This document shows, piece after piece, positions 51,537-60,863 of a DNA stretch of 64,000 bases (position 1 is its first letter; every line of letters begins with the position of its first letter). A program made the position numbers and the translations under genes. The DNA comes from Phycisphaerales bacterium (GTDB lineage: Bacteria > Planctomycetota > Phycisphaerae > Tepidisphaerales > Tepidisphaeraceae), in NCBI GenBank assembly GCA_020853095.1, contig JADYZN010000035.1:62001-126000 (forward strand), written 5' to 3'. The notes beneath the pieces are model-generated. The model was not told where the DNA came from. It saw only the letters and a list, made by a program, of their open reading frames with translations, and did no database searches.

Positions 51537-52394
51537 TCACCCCTTCAGGCGAGCGGCAAAATCCGCCTGCTGGTCGGATGGCATCTCATAATCGTGTTCG
51601 TCGGCGGGGTAGAGTTTTTCATTGATCCGCCGGACATATTCGCCAAAAATTTCGTCAATCGGCCGGCCGGGATCGCCCAGGTCCGGCACGAACCGGGGTT
51701 TTCGAGCCGTCCAGCCGAGCAGGTCGGGGGTCACCACCACGCTGCCGTGGCAATGTTTGCCCGCGCCGCACCCGATGACCGGAAGGGTTGTCCGATCCAC
51801 CACCGCTTTGGCCACCACGGCCGGCACGGCTTCGAGCAACAGGGCGGCGGCGCCCGCTTTTTCCATCCGTTGAGCCAACGTCACGATCCGCATCGCCTCA
51901 TCGGCGGTGCGGCCCTGATAACGATATCCGCCCAGCAGACCCACGGCCTGCGGACGCAATCCCAAATGGGCCACGATGGCCACGCCGGCATCCGCCAGCC
52001 GGCGAACCAGCTTCAGATGCCCCTCGGCCACCTCTAATTTCACCCCGTCGCAGCCGGAAAGTTTCACCATCCGGCAGACATTGTTCACCCCCTGGCCGAC
52101 CGACCCCTGATAAGACCCGAACGGCATGTCCCCGATCAACAGCGCCAAAGGCGCCCCCCGACGGACGGCGGCGGTCAGCTCGATCATGAAATCCAGGGAG
52201 ACCGGCAACGTCGATTCATGGCCCAGGATGACGCTGGCGGCCGAATCCCCCACCAGCAGCGATGGGACGCCGGCCCGTTGCATCAACTGGGCGGTGGTGA
52301 AATCGTAACAGGTCAACATCGCCACCCGCCCAGCGGATTGGCGGGCGGCACGCAGGTCCTGGAGGGTGAATCGCCGGGTCAACGGTGAGGGCAT
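51537..52394 (-). CDS. panB: 3-methyl-2-oxobutanoate hydroxymethyltransferase
   Basis: PanB makes ketopantoate, the first step of pantothenate synthesis. From the ATG at 52394 the product is 285 residues. The metal ligands D50 (LVGDSAAS), D89 (IGDMPFGSY) and E121 (VKLEVAEG), and the catalytic E188 (LLLEAVP) match E. coli PanB positions in order. The longer frame to 52511 overlaps the divergent RidA-like gene and is rejected. panC and panD are not beside it. The gene has a poor ribosome-binding site. Confidence 0.95.
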   Translation of the reverse strand: MPSPLTRRFTLQDLRAARQSAGRVAMLTCYDFTTAQLMQRAGVPSLLVGDSAASVILGHESTLPVSLDFMIELTAAVRRGAPLALLIGDMPFGSYQGSVGQGVNNVCRMVKLSGCDGVKLEVAEGHLKLVRRLADAGVAIVAHLGLRPQAVGLLGGYRYQGRTADEAMRIVTLAQRMEKAGAAALLLEAVPAVVAKAVVDRTTLPVIGCGAGKHCHGSVVVTPDLLGWTARKPRFVPDLGDPGRPIDEIFGEYVRRINEKLYPADEHDYEMPSDQQADFAARLKG

Positions 52395-52499
52395 GAAAGG
52401 ATTATAGCGCCGGGGGGTTGAATTGGAAGAAATCCGGATTTCGGCCCGGCCAACAACGTGCATCTGGCAACCCTCCTGTTCAGAACCTATTATTATCTT

Positions 52500-52967
52500 A
52501 TGAGCATCCATCAGCGTCTTCAGTCACTCGGCATTGCGTTACCCTCCCTTGGCGGACCGTTTGGGACATATGTGCCGGCCAAACGGGTCGGGTCGCTGAT
52601 TTTCGTCGCCGGACAGATCCCCATGAAGGAAGGCAAGTCTCTGGCGAACGGCCCCATTCCATCGGTTTGTTCGATCGAACAGGCGAGGGTGGCCGCCCGG
52701 CAGTGCATCATCAACGGGCTGGCCGCGGTCCATGCGATGGGGCCGGATATGCTTCAGAAGGTTGCCGGCGTGGCGCGGATCGGAGCGTTCGTGTTGAGCG
52801 ATGCCGGTTTCACCCAGCAGCCGCAGGTGGCCAACGCCGCCAGCGAGCTGTTGATCGAAATCTTCGGCGATGCCGGCAAACACGCCCGCGTGGCCGTCGG
52901 CGTCAACGCGCTGCCGCTGAATGTGTCGGTGGAGATCGAGATGACCCTGATGCTGTCCGAAGGTTGA
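52500..52967 (+). CDS. RidA/YjgF-family protein, second copy
   Basis: Starting at the ATG at 52500, the product is 155 residues, longer than typical RidA (about 125-130). It belongs to the divergent RidA-like clade (LQSLGIALPSLGGPFGTY at the N-terminus, GQIPMKEGK, and VNALPLNVSVEIEMT at the C-terminus). Members of this clade often lack the catalytic arginine of true RidA, and the corresponding site here reads HARVAVGVNALP, so the arginine may be shifted. It is upstream of a GNAT acetyltransferase by 36 bases. It is not closely similar to the copy at 26035. Confidence 0.78.
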   Translation: MSIHQRLQSLGIALPSLGGPFGTYVPAKRVGSLIFVAGQIPMKEGKSLANGPIPSVCSIEQARVAARQCIINGLAAVHAMGPDMLQKVAGVARIGAFVLSDAGFTQQPQVANAASELLIEIFGDAGKHARVAVGVNALPLNVSVEIEMTLMLSEG

Positions 52968-53003
52968 TGCAGGATCGTTGATCAAAGAATCGGAACGCTT
53001 TTC

Positions 53004-53561
53004 ATGACCGCATCCGCCACAACGCCGATCATCCGCCCCGCCACCGTTCACGATGTTCCGCGGATCGCCCTGATCATCAACAGCCACGCGGAACTGGGGA
53101 GAATGCTGTTCAAAAGCTATGCCCAGCTATACGAGGATCTGCGCGATTTCGCGGTCTGTGAGGTCGATCAAAAGGTGGTGGGATGCACGGCGTTGTCGGT
53201 CATCTGGGCGGACCTTGCCGAGGTGCGGTCGCTGGCGGTGGAAAAATCGTTTCACGGCCGGGGAATCGGCAAGCTGCTCGTCCGCTGGGCGATTGAGGAG
53301 GCCAGACGATTGCAGATCCGCCGGTTGATGAGCCTGACGTATGAACAGGCGTTTTTTGATAAATGCGGATTCGTCGTCGTCCCCAAGGAATCGCTGCCGT
53401 TGAAAGTCTGGTCCGATTGCGTGCGCTGCCCCAAACAGGAGCAGTGCGATGAGATCGCCATGGTGCTGACATTGCACGACCTGCCGGTCATCGAGGCGCC
53501 CGATGCGACGCCAACGCCGCGCGGGGTGTCGATCCCGGTGCTGGATTACGCCGAGGATTGA
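53004..53561 (+). CDS. GNAT N-acetyltransferase (ArgA-like)
   Basis: The 185-residue single GNAT domain has acetyl-CoA motif A around VEKSFHGRGIGKLLVRWA (R/Q-x-x-G-x-G/A) and a cysteine pair CVRCPKQEQC (about 137-146), typical of the short N-acetylglutamate synthases that lack the kinase domain. Such proteins carry out the first step of arginine synthesis; other substrates are possible. It lies between the RidA-like gene and the enolase-superfamily gene on the same strand, with gaps of 36 and 16 bases, so the three may form an operon. No other arginine genes are seen here. Confidence 0.75.
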   Translation: MTASATTPIIRPATVHDVPRIALIINSHAELGRMLFKSYAQLYEDLRDFAVCEVDQKVVGCTALSVIWADLAEVRSLAVEKSFHGRGIGKLLVRWAIEEARRLQIRRLMSLTYEQAFFDKCGFVVVPKESLPLKVWSDCVRCPKQEQCDEIAMVLTLHDLPVIEAPDATPTPRGVSIPVLDYAED

Positions 53562-53577
53562 ACCTACCTTATGTCGT

Positions 53578-54864
53578 ATGGCCACACAGGATTCCATCGT
53601 CGCCGACATCCTGTCGGTTGACTTGTCCTTCGAGAAACAATCCTTTCTCAAACCCCTGCGGCTGAGCACGGGGTTGATTGAACACATCACCGAGGCAAAG
53701 GTGAGCGTTCGGCTTGGCGTGGGATCAAAAGAGGCCACCGGGCGGGGGTCGATCTATCTGAGCGACCTGTGGGCGTGGCCGGACCCGAAATTGAATCACG
53801 ATCAGCGAGATGAGCGTCTGCGGACGTTTTGTCGGGCGATCGCCGGCAACCTGAGGGCGTTGTGCGGCGGGAAGGCCGATCATCCGCTGGAGCTGGGGTT
53901 GCATCTGCACGAGAACCTGTGTCACGAGGGGAGCTCAGCACCACCGCCGCCGGTGTTGGCGCGGGCGATGTGCGCCAGTCCGTTCGATGCGGCGATCCAT
54001 GATGGCGTCGGGCAGGCGCTGGGGCGATCGGCTTTTGATTTATATTCATCCGGCCAGAAACTGCCCCTGGCGGATGCGATTTTGAATGGCCGGGCGTGCG
54101 AATCCATCCGGCACACCCTGCGGCCGCCGGTGCGGGCATTTCCGGCGTGGTTGATCGTGGGAAAGGATGATTCGATTGAAAAGGATGTGCGGCCTTGGGT
54201 GCGTGATCGGGGGTATCGCTGCTTCAAGCTGAAAATTCTCGGCCGGGACAATTTGGCCGATGTGGCGCGGACGGTGGAGGTTCATCGCGGGCTGGTGGGG
54301 CTGGGGGTGCAAAATCCCCGCCTGTCGGTGGACAGCAACGAGGCCAACCCCAGCGCCGATTCGGTGTTGGATTATCTGCATCGCCTGAAGGAAGCCGATG
54401 CGGAGGCATTCAAGTCGCTGGAATACCTGGAGCAACCCACCGGCCGGGACATCACACAATATCGCAACGACTGGCGCGCGGTGACGAAGCTGAAACCGGT
54501 GTTGCTGGATGAGGGATTAACCAGTCTGGACCTGCTGGAGGAGGCGGTGAATCAGGGTTGGAGCGGACTGGCGTTGAAGACCTGCAAGGGGCAGAGTTTT
54601 ATTCTTGTCGCCTCGGCATGGGCCAGGGAGCGGGGAATGATCCTGTCATTGCAGGATTTAACCAATCCGGGTTTGTCGGCGATCCATGCGGCATTGTTCG
54701 CCGCCCACGTGCCGACGATCAATGGGGTGGAGTTGAATTCGCCGCAGTTCACCCCGGCCGCCAACGCCCCCTGGTTGCCAAGGCTGGCCGGGCTGCTGGA
54801 ACCGCGCGATGGGATGCACCGGCTGGGCGATGGGCCGATCATCGGGCTGGGATCAAACCTGTAA
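53578..54864 (+). CDS. Mandelate racemase/muconate lactonizing enzyme family protein
   Basis: The 428-residue enolase-superfamily protein (ATG 53578) has the K-x-K acid/base pair K217/K219 (CFKLKI). The metal ligands are D252 (SVDSNE), E285 (EYLEQP) and D311-E312 (LLDEG), with K334 (LKTCKGQS) on the other face. It should abstract a proton next to a carboxylate in a sugar acid or similar compound. The frame upstream of the ATG overlaps the acetyltransferase gene and is not used. The exact reaction is not predictable. A REP-like hairpin (54940-54960) lies before the next, convergent gene. Confidence 0.88.
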   Translation: MATQDSIVADILSVDLSFEKQSFLKPLRLSTGLIEHITEAKVSVRLGVGSKEATGRGSIYLSDLWAWPDPKLNHDQRDERLRTFCRAIAGNLRALCGGKADHPLELGLHLHENLCHEGSSAPPPPVLARAMCASPFDAAIHDGVGQALGRSAFDLYSSGQKLPLADAILNGRACESIRHTLRPPVRAFPAWLIVGKDDSIEKDVRPWVRDRGYRCFKLKILGRDNLADVARTVEVHRGLVGLGVQNPRLSVDSNEANPSADSVLDYLHRLKEADAEAFKSLEYLEQPTGRDITQYRNDWRAVTKLKPVLLDEGLTSLDLLEEAVNQGWSGLALKTCKGQSFILVASAWARERGMILSLQDLTNPGLSAIHAALFAAHVPTINGVELNSPQFTPAANAPWLPRLAGLLEPRDGMHRLGDGPIIGLGSNL

Positions 54865-54939
54865 GGTCAGGTTCACCGGCCATATGCTGGTGGTGGATGG
54901 TGGATTGACGATCACGTTCTGATCCGTGGCGGCGGCTCT

Positions 54940-54960
54940 CCCTCTCCCGTTGGGAGAGGG
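54940..54960. repeat. REP-like inverted repeat
   Basis: CCCTCTCCC (54940-54948) and GGGAGAGGG (54952-54960) pair perfectly around the loop GTT. Hairpins of this wording are scattered in many bacterial genomes between genes. There is no T-run, so its role as a terminator between the two convergent genes is uncertain. Confidence 0.7.
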
Positions 54961-54977
54961 GGCCAGAGGCATGTGGT

Positions 54978-56447
54978 CTACTGCGGGTTTTCGGGGGGCA
55001 CTTCCCAGCCGCCACCCAGCGCCTTGTACAGCGCCACCAGGTTGGTGGCCACCGCGATGTCGCTTTGCACCATGGCATCCTGCGAGGCGAACAGGTCGCG
55101 CTGCGCCTGCAGGACGCTCAGGAAATCGGTTCGGCCGGCGTCGTAGAGCTGATTGGCCAAATCCACCGCGCGTCGATTGGCATCGGCCGCTTTGGTCAGC
55201 GTGCGGCGGCGGGTTTCCTCCTTGGCGTAGGCCACCAAAGAATCCTCCACATCCCGCAGGGCGTCCAGAACGGTTTGCTGATAGAGCAGCAGCGCCTGTT
55301 CCTGGCGGGCATTTTGGACGTTGATGTTGGCGGCGATCCGGCCGGCGTCAAAAATGGGCCAGGCGACGCTCGGCCCAATCGACCAGTATCGACTGTCCCA
55401 ATCGCCCAATGAGCTGAGTTTGCTGCTTTGCAACCCCAGCGAGCCGGTCAGGGAAAACCGAGGAAACAGGTCGGCCGTCGCCACGCCGATGCGTGCGGTG
55501 GCCGCGTGCAGTTGAGCCTCGGCCCGGCGCAAATCAGGCCGGCGAAGCAGGATTTGCGATGGGATGCCGACGGGAACTTCCGGTGGAGCGTTGGGGATCG
55601 GCAGCGGCTGCGACAACTCCGGCGTCAGCGCCATCGGGTCGGTGCCCAGCAACACCCCCAGCGCGTGAATCGACTGGCGGGCGGAGGATTGCAACAGCGG
55701 GATCTGCGACTCGGTGGTCGAGACCTGCGCCTCGGCCCGCGCCACGTCCAGGTCGGTCGCCACGCCGGCGGCCAGCAGATTTTTTGTCAAATCCAGCGTC
55801 TTTTGCTGGGCGGCGAGGTTTTCCTGAGCGATGGTGATCCGCCGTTGAGAGCCGCGCAGCTCGATGTAGTTGCGGGCCACCTCGGCCAGCAGGCTGACCA
55901 GCACATCCCGTCGGTCTTCCACGGCGGCGGCGATGTCGGCGTTGGCCGCCTCCACGCCCCGACGCACCCCGCCAAACACATCCACCTCCCACGAGGCGTC
56001 GAATCCGGCCTTGTATTGGTCGTGCGCATCATCCCCCCCGCCGGGGGCGAATCGATTTCTCGAACGGTTGTACGAACCGCCGACATCGACGTTGGGAAAA
56101 ATGTCCGCCTGCGTCACCTCGCGGGAGGCCCGCGACTCGCGAATCCGCGCGGTCGCCCGCCGCAGGTCCAGGTTCGATCGTGCCGCCCGCGCGATCAGGT
56201 CATTGAGCGTCGGGTCGTTAAACGTGGTCCACCATCGCACCGGCAACGGCTGGGCGCTGGGCCGGGTGGCCGGACCATCCACCGCGCCGCTGGGACCCAG
56301 CTCGCCCCATCCTTCGCCCACGGTGGCCTGCGGGGCCTTGTAATCGGGTCCAACGGCGCATCCCCCGGCCAGCAGTCCGGCCCCCAGCAATCCCGCCAAC
56401 CACCGGCCGTGGCGCGACGTCTTCCTTCGGGCATCTGTCATATTCAT
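54978..56447 (-). CDS. RND efflux outer-membrane factor (OprM/NodT family)
   Basis: From the ATG at 56447 the product is 489 residues. A signal ends in LLAGGC (C30), a lipobox, and the mature part begins AVGPDYKAP, as in OprM/TolC-type outer-membrane factors. Two copies of the outer-membrane-efflux repeat follow, with long helices. It is the last gene of the TetR - MFP - RND - OMF operon, 13 bases after the pump gene. It should form the outer-membrane channel for the pump. An ATG at 56441 is also possible. Confidence 0.92.
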   Translation of the reverse strand: MNMTDARRKTSRHGRWLAGLLGAGLLAGGCAVGPDYKAPQATVGEGWGELGPSGAVDGPATRPSAQPLPVRWWTTFNDPTLNDLIARAARSNLDLRRATARIRESRASREVTQADIFPNVDVGGSYNRSRNRFAPGGGDDAHDQYKAGFDASWEVDVFGGVRRGVEAANADIAAAVEDRRDVLVSLLAEVARNYIELRGSQRRITIAQENLAAQQKTLDLTKNLLAAGVATDLDVARAEAQVSTTESQIPLLQSSARQSIHALGVLLGTDPMALTPELSQPLPIPNAPPEVPVGIPSQILLRRPDLRRAEAQLHAATARIGVATADLFPRFSLTGSLGLQSSKLSSLGDWDSRYWSIGPSVAWPIFDAGRIAANINVQNARQEQALLLYQQTVLDALRDVEDSLVAYAKEETRRRTLTKAADANRRAVDLANQLYDAGRTDFLSVLQAQRDLFASQDAMVQSDIAVATNLVALYKALGGGWEVPPENPQ

Positions 56448-56460
56448 CACACGCGAAAAA

Positions 56461-59400
56461 TTAATGGTCGCCATTTCCGCTCGCATCACCCGCCGCGACC
56501 GCGACCATCCGGCCTTCGGCCGAGTTGATCGCTTCCTCGGGGTTGCGCAGGAACCGGAACCGGTCAAGCACCCATTCCTGGAACAATTCCGAATACAGAT
56601 AAATCACCGGCGTCACGTAGAGCGTGATCAACTGGCTGACGATCAACCCGCCGACGATGACCAACCCCAGCGGGCGGCGGCTTTCGCCATCGGCGCCCCA
56701 TCCCAGCGCGATCGGGACCGCGCCCATGATCGCCGCCAGCGTCGTCATCAGAATCGGACGGAAACGGTCCATGCTCGCATCGTGAATCGCCTGCCGGGCC
56801 GTCTCGCCCTGCGCCACGCGATGCACCGCGAAGTCCACGATCATGATCCCGTTTTTCTTCACGATGCCCATCAGCATGAACAACCCGATGAATGCGTACA
56901 GCGACGCCTCCAGTGGATGGCCCTGCGTGATCAGGCCGTAGACGAACAGCGTCGCCAGCCCCCCGACCATCGCGGTGGGCAAGGTGGAAAGCACCGTGAG
57001 CGGATGCAGATAACTCTCGTACAAAATCGCCAGGATGACGTACATCACGAACACCGCCAGGATCATCAGGATCGTCAGCGATGACATCGTTTCGCGGAAC
57101 GTCATCGCCTGGCCCTGGAACTGGCCGCGCAATCCGATCGGCATCACCTGTTTGGCGGCCTGTTCCACGAAATCGGTCGCCTCGCCGATGGTCATTTTCG
57201 GCATCAGGTTGAAATTGAACGTCACGGATGGGAACTGGTTGATGTGGTTCACCGCCTGCGGGCCGACGGTCTGTTCCCAGGTCGCCACCGCCGTCAGTGG
57301 AACCAGCCGCTGGCCGTCGTCGCTGCGCAGATACAGCTTGGACAGGTCGCTGGGCTGGTTGCGATCCTGCTGGCGCGTCTCCAGGATGACCTGGTACTGG
57401 TCGTCGGTCTTTTTGATCAGGTAGACGTAATTCTGGCTGTAGGCGTTGCGCAGCAGCGTCTCGATGGCGCTGGCCGACACGCCATACATATGCGCCCGAT
57501 CCCGAAGAATGTTGATCTTCAGATTCGGCGTGTGCAGATACAAATCCGAAATCGGCGGGCCGGCGAACATCGTCCCCACCTTCGACATCAGGATGCCCTG
57601 CAACTTGGCCGCGGCCGTGTACACCTCGTTGGGGTCGATGCCGCTGATCGAATAGGAGAAGTTGCCGCCCGTCCGGCTGGACGCACCCGTGGAGATTTCC
57701 AGCACCGGCTGGGGTGTCAGGACGCCGATGGCCCCCTGCAAACGGATCATCAGTTCCGTTCCCAGTTCGCTGGTCAGGTCCGCGATGCCGGGATGTTCGA
57801 TCACCCGGCCGTCGATGGTCTTCAATGGCGGCCGTTTGGATGGATCCTTGAAAAACGTGATCAGGAATCCCTGGTTCGACCCTAAAAACCGGCCCATTCC
57901 CGTCAACGTGAAGGTCATGTCCACTGATGGATTGGAATGCAGCACCTCCTCGGCGCGGGTCTGATAATCGCGCATCGCCTCGGGGCTGGACCCTTCCTGC
58001 CCGATCAACACGCCCATCGCGAACGATGAATCGCCGGCCGGCAAAAACGCCTTGGGGACTTTGATGAACAAATAGACCGTCCCGAACATGCAGACCACCC
58101 AGATCACCGCCGAAATCCAGCGATGACGAAGGAAAAACCAGAGACTGGTCCCGTACATGCTCAGCACGCGATGTTCGATCACGTCGACGAACCGCTCGAT
58201 GAACGATTTTTTGATTCCCGCCCCGCGCTGGCCCAGCAGTCGGGCGCACATCAGCGGCGTCAGCGTCAACGACACCAACCCGCTGGCCAGGATCGAGATG
58301 ATGATCACGATGGCGAATTCGCGGAAAATGCGCCCGATGATCCCGCTCATGAACACCAGCGGCAAAAAGACCGCCGCCAGCGACAACGTCATCGACAAAA
58401 TCGTGAAGCTGATTTCCTTGGCCCCGTTGATGGCGGCCTGGATCGGTTTTTCATGGAATTTTTCCATGCGCCGAACCGCGTTCTCAAGGAAGACGATCGC
58501 ATCGTCCACCAGAAACCCGATCGCCAGCGTCAACGCCATCAACGACAGGTTGTCCAGGCTGTAACCCAGGATGTTCATCGCCACGAACGTCAACAGCAGC
58601 GACATCGGCAGCGCCACCGTCGGGATCAGCGTGTCGGTCGCCCGGCCCAGGAAGATGAAGATCACGATCACGACCAGGATGAACGCGATCAGCAACGTCT
58701 CGCGCACGTCGTTGACGCTGTTGACGATCGTCTTGGACCGGTCGTGCACCGGGATGATCGTCACCGACGCCGGCAACTGGCTTTGCACTTCCTGGCGGAT
58801 GCTCCAGATGCTCTGCGCCACGTCCACCGCGTTGGCCCCCGCCTGACGGAAGACCGCCAGCACCACCGTCGCCTTGGGGACCTGCCGGTCGCGCACCCAG
58901 AAGCGCATGTCCACCCGGTCATCCTCAACCGTGTCGACGGCCGTCGCCACGTCCTTCAGATACACCGGCGATCCGTTCTGCGTGGCGATGATCAGTTGGG
59001 TGTAGGCCTGCGCGTTGGCAAGCTGCCCCTGCGGCTGAAGCAAAAACGTGCGGTTGGGGCCGTCAAACTGCCCGGCGCCCTGAAAGCTCGTGCCCCGCTG
59101 AATGGCGGCGCTCAGGTCGTTCATCGTCAACCCGCGCGCCGCCAGCGCCGACGGATTGGCCTGGATGCGGATGGCGGATTTACTGCCGTACACGTCCACG
59201 CGCGACACGCCGTTGAGGATGCTGATCCGCTGCGCCACCTGCGTATAGGCCAGGTCGTACAACTGGCCTTTGGTCATGCTGTCGCTGACCAGCGCGATGT
59301 ACATGATCGGCTGGTCGTTGGGATTGGTCTTGGTGAACGTCGGCGGGCTGGGCAGGTCCTGCGGTAGATTTCCCGTCGCCCGGCTGATCGCCGCCTGCAC

Positions 59401-59724
59401 GTCCGTCGCGGCCGCATCGACGCTCTTGTTCAGGTCGAACTGCAACGTCAGGCTGCAATATCCCTGCGAGCTTTTGCTGGTGATCAGCTCCAGCCCGGGG
59501 ATCTGCATGAACTGCCGTTCCAGCGGCGTGGCGATGGTGCTGGCGACCGTTTCAGGGCTGGCGCCGGGATATCCCGCGCTGACCTGGATCACCGGGTAAT
59601 CCACCGCCGGCAGGTCGTTCACCGGCAGGGCGAAATACGACAGCACGCCGAATAAAATCACCGAAACCGTCAGCACGATGGTCATCACCGGCCGACGAAT
59701 AAATGGTTCAGATAAGCTGATCAT
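56461..59724 (-). CDS. RND multidrug efflux pump, inner-membrane subunit
   Basis: The 1087-residue proton-driven pump has the AcrB/MdtB-like layout: 12 membrane segments and two large periplasmic loops. The N-terminus SEPFIRRPVMTIVLTVSVIL is typical. The proton-relay acidic pair is in GFLVDDAIVFLEN in the fourth segment. Length fits the HAE1/MdtBC families (about 1040). Its start overlaps the MFP stop by ATGA. It is coupled to a membrane-fusion protein and an outer-membrane factor and controlled by the TetR gene. The substrate range is unknown. Confidence 0.95.
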   Translation of the reverse strand: MISLSEPFIRRPVMTIVLTVSVILFGVLSYFALPVNDLPAVDYPVIQVSAGYPGASPETVASTIATPLERQFMQIPGLELITSKSSQGYCSLTLQFDLNKSVDAAATDVQAAISRATGNLPQDLPSPPTFTKTNPNDQPIMYIALVSDSMTKGQLYDLAYTQVAQRISILNGVSRVDVYGSKSAIRIQANPSALAARGLTMNDLSAAIQRGTSFQGAGQFDGPNRTFLLQPQGQLANAQAYTQLIIATQNGSPVYLKDVATAVDTVEDDRVDMRFWVRDRQVPKATVVLAVFRQAGANAVDVAQSIWSIRQEVQSQLPASVTIIPVHDRSKTIVNSVNDVRETLLIAFILVVIVIFIFLGRATDTLIPTVALPMSLLLTFVAMNILGYSLDNLSLMALTLAIGFLVDDAIVFLENAVRRMEKFHEKPIQAAINGAKEISFTILSMTLSLAAVFLPLVFMSGIIGRIFREFAIVIIISILASGLVSLTLTPLMCARLLGQRGAGIKKSFIERFVDVIEHRVLSMYGTSLWFFLRHRWISAVIWVVCMFGTVYLFIKVPKAFLPAGDSSFAMGVLIGQEGSSPEAMRDYQTRAEEVLHSNPSVDMTFTLTGMGRFLGSNQGFLITFFKDPSKRPPLKTIDGRVIEHPGIADLTSELGTELMIRLQGAIGVLTPQPVLEISTGASSRTGGNFSYSISGIDPNEVYTAAAKLQGILMSKVGTMFAGPPISDLYLHTPNLKINILRDRAHMYGVSASAIETLLRNAYSQNYVYLIKKTDDQYQVILETRQQDRNQPSDLSKLYLRSDDGQRLVPLTAVATWEQTVGPQAVNHINQFPSVTFNFNLMPKMTIGEATDFVEQAAKQVMPIGLRGQFQGQAMTFRETMSSLTILMILAVFVMYVILAILYESYLHPLTVLSTLPTAMVGGLATLFVYGLITQGHPLEASLYAFIGLFMLMGIVKKNGIMIVDFAVHRVAQGETARQAIHDASMDRFRPILMTTLAAIMGAVPIALGWGADGESRRPLGLVIVGGLIVSQLITLYVTPVIYLYSELFQEWVLDRFRFLRNPEEAINSAEGRMVAVAAGDASGNGDH

Positions 59725-60842
59725 GACCGGGCCACTCCTTGCGCAACCTGCACCTTGGCCCCCGGCGCCACCATCATCTGGCCGCTGGTGATCACCTGAT
59801 CACCCCGGTCCACCCCTTTGACGATCTCCATCCACGATCCCTGCTGCTGGCCTTCGCTCACCAGCCGCATCTCGGCCGTGGAATCCTTCACGACGTAAAC
59901 GAACGGTCCTTTTTGCCCGATCTGGATCGCCTCCATCGGCACCAGCACCGCATCCTTCATCTCCAGCACCAGCCGAACGTTGACAAACTGACCGGCCCAG
60001 AAATACCGGTCGGCGTTGGGCAACGTCGCCCGCAGCCGCACCGTGCCCGCCCCCGGCTGCACCGACGTGTCCAGAAACGTCAGCTTGCCCTGGTGCGGAT
60101 CGCCCGGCTGTCCCGGCACCGACACCTGCACCATCAAGGTCTCTTTGGCCATGAATTCCCGGACACGGGGCAAATCCGCCTCGGTGATCGTGAATTCGGC
60201 ATAAATCGGATCCAGCCGCTGCACCACCAGCAACGCCTCGTTGTTGGCCTTGACGATGTTCCCCACGTCCACCTGACGCTGGCCGGCCCGGCCATCGATC
60301 GGCGAGGTGATCGTGCAATACCCCAGGTTCAGCTTCGCCGTCCGGACGGCGGCCTCGGCCGCTTTCACCTGCGCATCGGCCACCGCCAGCGCGCTCTGTT
60401 TTTGGTCAAATTCCTGCTGCGACACCGCCTTGGTCTCGATCAGCTTTTTGGTGCGATCAAATTCCAGTTTGGCCAGAAGTTGCGACGCCTGCTGCTGCGT
60501 CACGTTCGCCTCGGCCTCCGCCAACGCCGCCTCGAACGGTTGTGGATCGATCGTGAACAGCACATCCCCTTTTTTCAGGTCCACCCCATCCTGAAAATGA
60601 ACCTTCTGAAGCTGGCCGGTCACCTGCGGCTGAATCGTGACGTACTCCACCGCAGCGGTCTTGCCAATCTCATCCAGATAACTGGGCACTTTCGACACGG
60701 TCGCCTCGGCCACCGTCACCATCGCCGGCGGATGTTGCGGCGCACCACCTGCCGCCTGCTGCTCACGATTGCATCCGCCAAGCACCATCAAACCCATCGC
60801 CAGCGCCGCGGCCGGCATCGTCGTCCATATTCTCATTTTCAT
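59721..60842 (-). CDS. RND membrane-fusion (periplasmic adaptor) lipoprotein
   Basis: From the ATG at 60842 the product is 373 residues. A signal ends in LMVLGGC (lipobox, C24). The mature part has the lipoyl/HlyD fold with VEYVTIQPQVTGQLQKVHF and a coiled-coil hairpin (QASQLLAKLEFDRTKKLIET). A second lipoyl half follows with NLGYCTITSPIDGRAGQRQV, as in AcrA/MexA. It links the RND pump with the outer-membrane factor. Its stop overlaps the RND start (ATGA). It follows the TetR gene by 21 bases. Confidence 0.94.
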   Translation of the reverse strand: MKMRIWTTMPAAALAMGLMVLGGCNREQQAAGGAPQHPPAMVTVAEATVSKVPSYLDEIGKTAAVEYVTIQPQVTGQLQKVHFQDGVDLKKGDVLFTIDPQPFEAALAEAEANVTQQQASQLLAKLEFDRTKKLIETKAVSQQEFDQKQSALAVADAQVKAAEAAVRTAKLNLGYCTITSPIDGRAGQRQVDVGNIVKANNEALLVVQRLDPIYAEFTITEADLPRVREFMAKETLMVQVSVPGQPGDPHQGKLTFLDTSVQPGAGTVRLRATLPNADRYFWAGQFVNVRLVLEMKDAVLVPMEAIQIGQKGPFVYVVKDSTAEMRLVSEGQQQGSWMEIVKGVDRGDQVITSGQMMVAPGAKVQVAQGVARS

Positions 60843-60863
60843 AAGGTATTCTCGTAGCTGCAC

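Noticed and set aside
47762-51625. Long open frames opposite the glycogen synthase and HtrA genes
   Set aside because: Both lie wholly inside well-supported genes, with atypical amino-acid composition.
58123-59367. A 414-codon open frame opposite the RND pump gene
   Set aside because: It is His/Arg/Gln-rich and is explained by the third-codon GC bias of the pump gene.
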